Assembly: GCA_021372815.1 (NCBI GenBank)
Contig: JAJFTS010000009.1
Location: 1-35,837, forward strand
DNA from: Deltaproteobacteria bacterium
Lineage (GTDB): Bacteria > Desulfobacterota > Syntrophia > Syntrophales > Smithellaceae
Reading direction: 5' to 3'
Length of the DNA stretch: 35,837 nucleotides
Part shown: positions 31,201-35,837 of the stretch, piece after piece
How positions within the stretch are numbered: the first letter of the stretch is position 1
How the letters are laid out: each line of letters opens with the position of its first letter
Made by a program: the position numbers and the translations under genes
Notes under the pieces: model-generated
Told to the model about the DNA's origin: nothing
The model's input: the letters and a program-made list of their open reading frames with translations, nothing else
Databases searched by the model: none

Positions 31201-32864
31201 TAAGCCAGATAGGGGCCGGTGCCGATGCTCGATGTTTTCCCCTCAATTCCGACATAAACGCTTCGTCCCAGGAAAAACGGGAGTCCCCAGTCAAACGATT
31301 CGTAAGTACCGCCCAGTTCGCTAAAAACATTGTTTACGGAAGCAAAAAGAGTTGAAGCGTTGCCTATCTGAAACGAAACAGTGTAATTTCCTTCAATGGT
31401 CGCGGACAAACTCTGAGTGGAAGAAGGACAGTACCAATCACCGCATATTGTAAGAGCAGTCACGTAATTTCTGTTAAAGAATAATCCGTTTGATCCGCTG
31501 TCCATGAAACTGTCGCTGTAGCTTATTCCGTTAAAAGCAGTAGTGAATTCTCCGTTGGCATCCGTTGCAAAAGCGGCGGTAATTACGGAGGGTGAATTGT
31601 TTGACTGTGTGCCGATGCCCAGAATAAGGATTCCGTCAACAGAGACTGCTCCTCCGCTGGCAACAGCAGGCAGCCGAATGATAAAACCGTTATTGTCCAC
31701 GGGAAGAAGCGCTACCGGATTTTGAACCTGGTCGGATAACGGGACTGCTGTTGTCGTGCATGTGGAACCGCTGCAGGAATAGTAGAATTCAATACTTGAA
31801 GAACTGACGCATTCCGAACCGCAGTCTGCGGTAAAAAGGCCGATGCCCAGAATTCCGTTGTATCCCGCCTGTGTCGGAGACTCGTCCGGCGTCCCGCATG
31901 ATGAAGGAACGGTGCCGAAGGTGGAATCAATAATCTGGATGGGTACATGAGATGCTTTTTCATTTCCCAAAATGACATCGGCTATCTGAACAGGTCCCCA
32001 GTTTGCCGATTCGTCAACATATTGAATACAACTTGCGAGTGATCCGGCGCCGCTTGTTGCTTGTGTCAGGGTAAGATCTGCAAGAACGGATTTGAAAACC
32101 CGCAGACCGATACTTCCCGTATCCAGAAGAATATCATTGATTGTTTTGCAATTGGAAGTGCCCGGTTCACAGACGGTGACGCTGACACAAGGCTTGTTTA
32201 CGTAAGAGCTGGCTGAGCAAAGAGAACCATTCACCGAAACTTTCATCACGTTATCCATCGGTGTAACTGTCATTTGGGTGGAATCGGACAAGCCGCTTAA
32301 ACTGGCAGTTATTGTCGCATTCCCCGCGGCAAATGAGGTGGCCAGGCCTTTGGATCCGGTTGTATTGCTGATTGTAGCAACGGACGGCGACGATGAACTC
32401 CAACTTACCACGTTTGTCATAATCTGATTTGTGCCGTTTAACAGTGTTCCCGTGGCGATAAATTGTTGCGTTGCTCCCAGCGCAATAGCCGGGGATGCCG
32501 GAGTTATTGCCAGAGATGTTAGGGTGGCTACCGTCATTGTGGCGGTGCCTGATATGCTTCCTGATGAAGCAGTAATGGTTGTTGTGCCTGCGGCTATGGC
32601 GGTGGCCAGGCCCGAAGAATTGTTGATTGTAGCGACAGCGGTATCGGATGAACTCCACGTCACCGATGCTGTTATATCTTTAGACGAGTTGTCTGAATAG
32701 GTTCCTGTGGCGGTGAATTGTCCGGTTGTTTCCGGGGCGATAGACACGCTTGATGGAGTTATTTCAATAGAGGTTAATGTTGCGGGAGAAGAACCACCGC
32801 CGCCTCCACAACTTATTATCAAAAAGAGAATAAAAACGAAAAAAAAGAGTTTATTTAATTTCAT
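31197..32864 (-). CDS. DUF3443 lipoprotein with aspartic-protease-like motifs and Ig-like repeats
   Basis: A 555-residue lipoprotein. The signal is MKLNKLFFFVFILFLIISC, and CGGGGGSS follows the lipobox. Two bacterial Ig-like (BIG2) repeats follow (LTSIEITPSSVSIAPETTG and LTSLAITPASPAIALGATQ). From about 210 comes a DUF3443 region, with DTGSIGL near 247 and DSGSNGL near 453. Asp-Thr/Ser-Gly in two copies about 206 residues apart is the layout of bilobal pepsin-like proteases, and many cysteines (for example CGSEC) could form disulfides. The start at 32864 overlaps the DUF2844 gene by 14 bases, with AAGGA upstream; a longer start at 32900 would lie inside that gene. Function is unknown; a protease or protease-derived binder is an inference. 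Confidence 0.8.
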   Translation of the reverse strand: MKLNKLFFFVFILFLIISCGGGGGSSPATLTSIEITPSSVSIAPETTGQFTATGTYSDNSSKDITASVTWSSSDTAVATINNSSGLATAIAAGTTTITASSGSISGTATMTVATLTSLAITPASPAIALGATQQFIATGTLLNGTNQIMTNVVSWSSSSPSVATISNTTGSKGLATSFAAGNATITASLSGLSDSTQMTVTPMDNVMKVSVNGSLCSASSYVNKPCVSVTVCEPGTSNCKTINDILLDTGSIGLRVFKSVLADLTLTQATSGAGSLASCIQYVDESANWGPVQIADVILGNEKASHVPIQIIDSTFGTVPSSCGTPDESPTQAGYNGILGIGLFTADCGSECVSSSSIEFYYSCSGSTCTTTAVPLSDQVQNPVALLPVDNNGFIIRLPAVASGGAVSVDGILILGIGTQSNNSPSVITAAFATDANGEFTTAFNGISYSDSFMDSGSNGLFFNRNYVTALTICGDWYCPSSTQSLSATIEGNYTVSFQIGNASTLFASVNNVFSELGGTYESFDWGLPFFLGRSVYVGIEGKTSSIGTGPYLAY

Positions 32865-33336
32865 TAATACCGATTCCTTCAGGTATGAGAGCTGGCACAT
32901 AGGCGCGTCCCTGCAAATTTCTCATGTGACCCCATTTCTCCACGACAATATTATCAGATTTAATCCTCGAGTGTCTGCTCCCCGGCTGTCGCTTTGCGTG
33001 ACTTGCCGCCTTTTTATGTTCGGGAGCGTAGGTTCCCAGAAGCGGTGTCAGATCAGGATGAGTCAGGCCTTTCCAGGCGATACCGAAGACAATGCCGGAA
33101 GACGAAACATATTCCCGGATAATAGTCCCTCCGGACTGGAACTCATGAACGGTGTATTTTGAAGAGGTTACGGTTGCGCTACGGACTGCCTTTAAAGCTT
33201 TCTTATCCGAAGCGATGGAATCGGATGATCCGCCCAGAGCGGCATAAGCCTGTCGCCCGGGAATGATGATCAAAGTCAAGATCAGGCATAGCAAAAAGAC
33301 TGAAAGTTTTTCCGTTGTTATGATTTTTTTTTGCAT
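32851..33336 (-). CDS. DUF2844 secreted protein
   Basis: A 161-residue exported protein of the DUF2844 family. The N-terminus has a long signal peptide with cleavage near AYAALGG. The mature part keeps the family's ALGG opening, a DKKALKAVRSATVTSSKYTVHEFQ-like segment and a G-rich block around GGTIIREYVSSSGIVFGI. The end overlaps the DUF3443 start by 14 bases, and the start lies five bases after the Hrb gene, so the three are one operon. DUF2844 and DUF3443 genes are frequently adjacent, which suggests they act together in the envelope. No enzymatic motif is visible. Confidence 0.85.
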   Translation of the reverse strand: MQKKIITTEKLSVFLLCLILTLIIIPGRQAYAALGGSSDSIASDKKALKAVRSATVTSSKYTVHEFQSGGTIIREYVSSSGIVFGIAWKGLTHPDLTPLLGTYAPEHKKAASHAKRQPGSRHSRIKSDNIVVEKWGHMRNLQGRAYVPALIPEGIGINEIK

Positions 33337-33341
33337 CTTAT

Positions 33342-34031
33342 TTATTTTTCTTTCTCAAATTTCGATTTGTCGGCTCCGCAGACAGGGCATGTCCAGGAAT
33401 CCGGCAAATCTTCAAACTTGGTTCCGGGTGCGATGCCGTTGTCCGGATCGCCCTTTACCGGATCATAAACGTAGCCGCACACGCTGCAAACATAATTGGA
33501 TGCGGCCTGAGGCGCTGTCGCCGGTTCTTCTTTCGAATAAGTCGGAGCGGTTTTCGGTGATCTGCCGCCCTTGACTTTCTGATAATAAGCATACGTCATG
33601 GGGACGGCATCGCTCAATACGTCGCAGTCCACGATATTGCCGATAAAAATGGTATGTGTTCCGCAATCCAGTTCCTTTTCTACTTCCACTTCAATGTAGG
33701 AAACAGCATTTTCCAGAACGATGGGCACTTTGGTTGCCCCTGTTTTTGCTTTTACGTTTTGCAGTTTGTTGACTTCGCGTCCGCTCTTGAAACCGAAAAG
33801 GCCGATAAAAGTCATGGGCGTTTCTTCGGAAAGGATGGAGACGACAAATTTGCGGCTGAGTTTAATCAATTCACTGGTGTAGTTTTGTTTGTTGATGCTG
33901 ATGGCTACGGTTGCCGGATCCGAGGTGACCTGAAACATGGAGTTGGCGATTTGGCCGTTGAATTTACCGTCCTGGCCGGAAGTTACGATATAAAGGCCAT
34001 AGCTGATTTTGTGAAGAGCGGCTCTGTTCAT
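33342..34031 (-). CDS. Flavin reductase-rubredoxin fusion (high molecular weight rubredoxin, Hrb-like)
   Basis: A 229-residue two-domain electron carrier. Residues about 1-155 are a flavin reductase-like split barrel ([37 protein letters not shown]). After a Pro/Ala linker comes a rubredoxin with its two CxxCG motifs, [12 protein letters not shown] near 180 and [13 protein letters not shown] near 214, whose cysteines bind one iron. The arrangement matches Hrb of acetogens and other anaerobes, which takes electrons from NAD(P)H to flavodiiron oxygen or NO reductases; no such partner is in this window. AAGGAG precedes the ATG. It is the first gene of the operon with DUF2844 and DUF3443. Confidence 0.93.
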   Translation of the reverse strand: MNRAALHKISYGLYIVTSGQDGKFNGQIANSMFQVTSDPATVAISINKQNYTSELIKLSRKFVVSILSEETPMTFIGLFGFKSGREVNKLQNVKAKTGATKVPIVLENAVSYIEVEVEKELDCGTHTIFIGNIVDCDVLSDAVPMTYAYYQKVKGGRSPKTAPTYSKEEPATAPQAASNYVCSVCGYVYDPVKGDPDNGIAPGTKFEDLPDSWTCPVCGADKSKFEKEK

Positions 34032-34047
34032 TAATCTTCTCCTTTTT

Positions 34048-34064
34048 TTCGACTTTTTGTCGAA
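34048..34064. promoter_or_regulatory. Inverted repeat in the Hrb leader
   Basis: TTCGAC (34048-34053) and GTCGAA (34059-34064) surround a five-base spacer, 16 bases before the Hrb start. It could be an operator or a leader hairpin that controls translation. Confidence 0.35.
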
Positions 34065-34166
34065 TAATTTTATAACCCAATTTTAATTCCAGCGCAAATA
34101 GAATTGAGTCAAAGATAAGACCCTCAAAAATATGGTATTTTGATACATTGAATAAATATTTTTCTT

Positions 34167-34193
34167 TTGACAAAAAAGTTCTTTTCTTATAAT
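34167..34193 (+). promoter_or_regulatory. Consensus promoter of the FabA/ACP cluster
   Basis: TTGACA (34167-34172) and TATAAT (34188-34193) match both sigma-70 hexamers perfectly, with a short 15-base spacer. It lies 139 bases ahead of the fabA-like start. The spacer length lowers certainty. Confidence 0.55.
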
Positions 34194-34331
34194 TGACCGG
34201 AATCAGAATTAAAATCCGGTCTTAAAATTTATCGCGTGGTTTGTTCCGTCCGGATTTTCAACAGAAACGAAATAAATTTTTATCCGGAGACCGTTTCCTG
34301 CTCCCAGTTCATCACAAAAGAGAATATAATT

Positions 34332-34922
34332 ATGAAATATCAGGAATTTTTAAAGAAAGACCATTTTAATTTCGAAGAAATTCTTGCTTTTGCCTATGGG
34401 ACGCTGATTTCCGATCCTCCGGAACATTTTGATGCGAAATTTCCGGCGCCGCCTTTTTTGATGGTTGATCGTATCCTGTCAATTGAAAGCGACGGGAAAA
34501 AAGGTAAAATAATCGCCGAACAGGATATAAGGCTGGATGCCTGGTATTTTCATTGTCATTTCCTTGGCGATCCGGTGCAGCCCGGATGCCTGGGCGTGGA
34601 TGCGATATGGCAATTGCTTGGTTTTTTCTGTGTCTGGAGCGGTTCGCTGGGTACGGGCAGGGCGTTGGGTTGTGGAGAGGTGGCTTTCAGCGGCCAGATT
34701 CGTCCGTATAACAAATGTGTCCGTTATGAGGTTGATGTGCGGCGTTATTCGCGGTTGAAGGAATCCGGTGCGAGCATCGTCATCGGTGACGGCCGTATTT
34801 ATGTAGATGATGAATTGATCGCCACCGTGGGGCAGGCTCGCACGGGTATTTTTAAAGACATCGCTTATAAAGATTATCCGCTTCGTTCAAAATATTCAGT
34901 CGGCGGAATCATGGAAAGATAA
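34332..34922 (+). CDS. fabA: FabA-like 3-hydroxyacyl-ACP dehydratase
   Basis: A 196-residue hotdog-fold protein of the FabA type. The catalytic pair is clear: His76 in CHFLGDPVQPGC and Asp90 in GVDAIWQL, with the same 14-residue spacing as His70/Asp84 of E. coli FabA. The segment GRALGCGEVAFSGQI is also typical. FabA dehydrates 3-hydroxyacyl-ACP and can isomerise the product. Here it is followed by a membrane protein, an acyl carrier protein and a probable radical SAM gene, so it likely serves a special acyl chain. The ATG at 34332 is chosen because FabA proteins begin near it; an earlier ATG at 34236 would add 32 unrelated residues. The Shine-Dalgarno is weak. Confidence 0.9.
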   Translation: MKYQEFLKKDHFNFEEILAFAYGTLISDPPEHFDAKFPAPPFLMVDRILSIESDGKKGKIIAEQDIRLDAWYFHCHFLGDPVQPGCLGVDAIWQLLGFFCVWSGSLGTGRALGCGEVAFSGQIRPYNKCVRYEVDVRRYSRLKESGASIVIGDGRIYVDDELIATVGQARTGIFKDIAYKDYPLRSKYSVGGIMER

Positions 34923-35006
34923 TCGGTAAATTCATAAAGGTGATTCACTGTCTCTGTTTTAAATTGCCGTTAAAAAATATCAAAAATATTTTTTACAGGA
35001 AATGTT

Positions 35007-35429
35007 TTGGGTATCATAAAAAAAGCGGCGCTTCATTTCGCCCGTAAAGAATTTTGCAGAAACGCGATCAATGAATGCGCTGATTTGAACTTTATTAAAG
35101 AAAAGCATACATTGCCGGTCATCATCGGCCTTTTTCTGATTGTTCTCAGTTATCTTATGGTCATCCCCTCTTTTTTTGCGGTAGGGTTGATTGCCGCCAG
35201 GTTGAAAAAACCAATGATCGGTGTTATCGGGATACCGCTGGCTTACGGTTTTTCGTGGCTGATTTTAATGCTGGGCATGTATCTTACCGGCCCGGATTAC
35301 GCGAAAGCTCTGGGCAAGTGGATTGTCAGGATTGTACTGGAGGGAATTCTTAGTGATGAGGCGAAAAAGATCGCGTCGAATCCTGACGGAAATGTTGAAA
35401 AAAAAGAGGTGTTAAATGGGTCAGATTGA
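35007..35429 (+). CDS. Two-helix membrane protein of unknown function (TTG start)
   Basis: A 140-residue protein with two membrane segments (about 36-62 and 70-95; VIIGLFLIVLSYLMVI and GVIGIPLAYGFSWLILM) and charged ends. I do not recognise the family. The start is TTG, supported by CAGGA six bases upstream; no in-frame ATG fits. It ends 14 bases inside the acyl carrier protein gene, so it is part of the same transcript as fabA and acp. A role in membrane attachment of the acyl assembly line is only suggested by position. Confidence 0.75.
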   Translation: MGIIKKAALHFARKEFCRNAINECADLNFIKEKHTLPVIIGLFLIVLSYLMVIPSFFAVGLIAARLKKPMIGVIGIPLAYGFSWLILMLGMYLTGPDYAKALGKWIVRIVLEGILSDEAKKIASNPDGNVEKKEVLNGSD

Positions 35430-35688
35430 AGAAATCATCAAGGAACTTAAAGTTAAAATTATTGAAACGCTGGGCTTGATTGATGTTGTGCCTGAAGATA
35501 TCAAGGATGATGACAGGCTGGTGGGCGGCGATCTGGGAATCGATTCCATTGATGTTCTGGAACTGGTGATGATGATTGAAAAGGACTATGGCGTCAAAAT
35601 CGAAAGCAAGGAAGTGGGCGTGAAAGTTTTTGCTTCCGTGCGCGCCCTGGCCACTCACATTTTCCAGAATCAGAAAAAGAAGGATTAG
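35416..35688 (+). CDS. Acyl carrier protein
   Basis: A 90-residue acyl carrier protein. The phosphopantetheine serine is Ser44 in LGIDSIDVLEL, inside the usual four-helix arrangement; acidic residues flank it (GGDLGIDS). GAGGTG is just before the ATG, and the start overlaps the membrane protein gene by 14 bases. It differs from housekeeping AcpP by its GGDLGIDS context and basic tail (QKKKD), which fits a dedicated carrier for the FabA-like enzyme and a following radical SAM gene. Confidence 0.92.
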   Translation: MGQIEEIIKELKVKIIETLGLIDVVPEDIKDDDRLVGGDLGIDSIDVLELVMMIEKDYGVKIESKEVGVKVFASVRALATHIFQNQKKKD

Positions 35689-35743
35689 CTTTTTTTACGC
35701 AATGAATAATCCATAAAAGTTGTCGCGTGGTTCTATTCCTTTT

Positions 35744-35837
35744 ATGAAAGTACTGCTCATTTCGGCAAATACCCTGAAAATTCCGTATCCGGTGTATCCG
35801 CTGGGACTGGATTACGTCGCCGGCTGTCTGGATTCCC
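35744..35837 (+). CDS. N-terminus of a probable B12-binding radical SAM protein (3' truncated)
   Basis: The frame is open from ATG at 35744 to the window edge, giving 31 residues. MKVLLISANTLKIPYP and YPLGLDYVAGCLDS match the opening of cobalamin-binding domains in B12-dependent radical SAM enzymes. The radical SAM part is outside the window. It follows the acyl carrier protein gene by 55 bases, so it likely belongs to the same cluster. No Shine-Dalgarno is visible. The call rests on 31 residues. Confidence 0.55.
   Translation, partial: MKVLLISANTLKIPYPVYPLGLDYVAGCLDS

Noticed and set aside
34236-34331. Extended N-terminus of the FabA-like protein
   Set aside because: The 32 extra residues do not resemble FabA, and the ATG at 34332 fits the family start.

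Overview
The window looks like an anaerobic deltaproteobacterium of the Syntrophus/Smithella type. This placement rests on gene content, not on a marker gene: a flavin reductase-rubredoxin fusion, a FeoA-FeoB fusion, a lutABC lactate operon, several iron-sulfur proteins, an acyl-CoA dehydrogenase-like gene beside a MoxR/VWA pair, and many intergenic hairpin repeats. No rRNA, tRNA, insertion sequence, phage gene or CRISPR array was found. Most of it is chromosomal housekeeping and metabolic sequence, with some accessory genes.

Layout, left to right. Positions 1-5104 hold a broken-off gene end, uvrC, mntP, a DUF4185-like lipoprotein and a DinJ/YafQ toxin-antitoxin pair, all on the plus strand and separated by three kinds of dispersed repeat. 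Positions 5138-10722 are minus strand: a secreted ankyrin/LprI-like protein, feoAB, a DUF2156 protein and a YgjP-type metalloprotease. A cupin and a glycosyltransferase-like gene follow on plus. Positions 12594-21928 are minus again: an SDR, a small ORF, a DapA-family lyase, lutCBA, a cysteine-rich ferredoxin-like protein, a YgiQ-type radical SAM protein, a b561-like membrane protein and an MBL hydrolase. copZ-copA are on plus. A second secreted ankyrin protein and the MoxR, VWA and degenerate acyl-CoA dehydrogenase operon are on minus. An HD-GYP receptor is on plus. The Hrb, DUF2844 and DUF3443 operon is on minus. The right edge opens a plus-strand lipid or polyketide-like cluster: FabA, a membrane protein, an acyl carrier protein and a probable B12-radical SAM protein.

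Functional themes are metal handling (mntP, feoAB, copZA), lactate oxidation (lutABC), signalling (HD-GYP) and envelope proteins of unknown role (two ankyrin proteins, DUF4185, DUF2844/DUF3443).

The least explained items are: (1) DUF3443, which carries two aspartic-protease-like motifs about 206 residues apart and is translationally coupled to DUF2844; (2) the MoxR/VWA pair abutting an acyl-CoA dehydrogenase homologue that lacks the usual catalytic signatures; (3) the FabA/ACP/radical SAM cluster cut by the window edge; (4) loci where promoter and Shine-Dalgarno signals point to ATA or ATT as the start codon. All calls come from reading the sequence; no database search was run.
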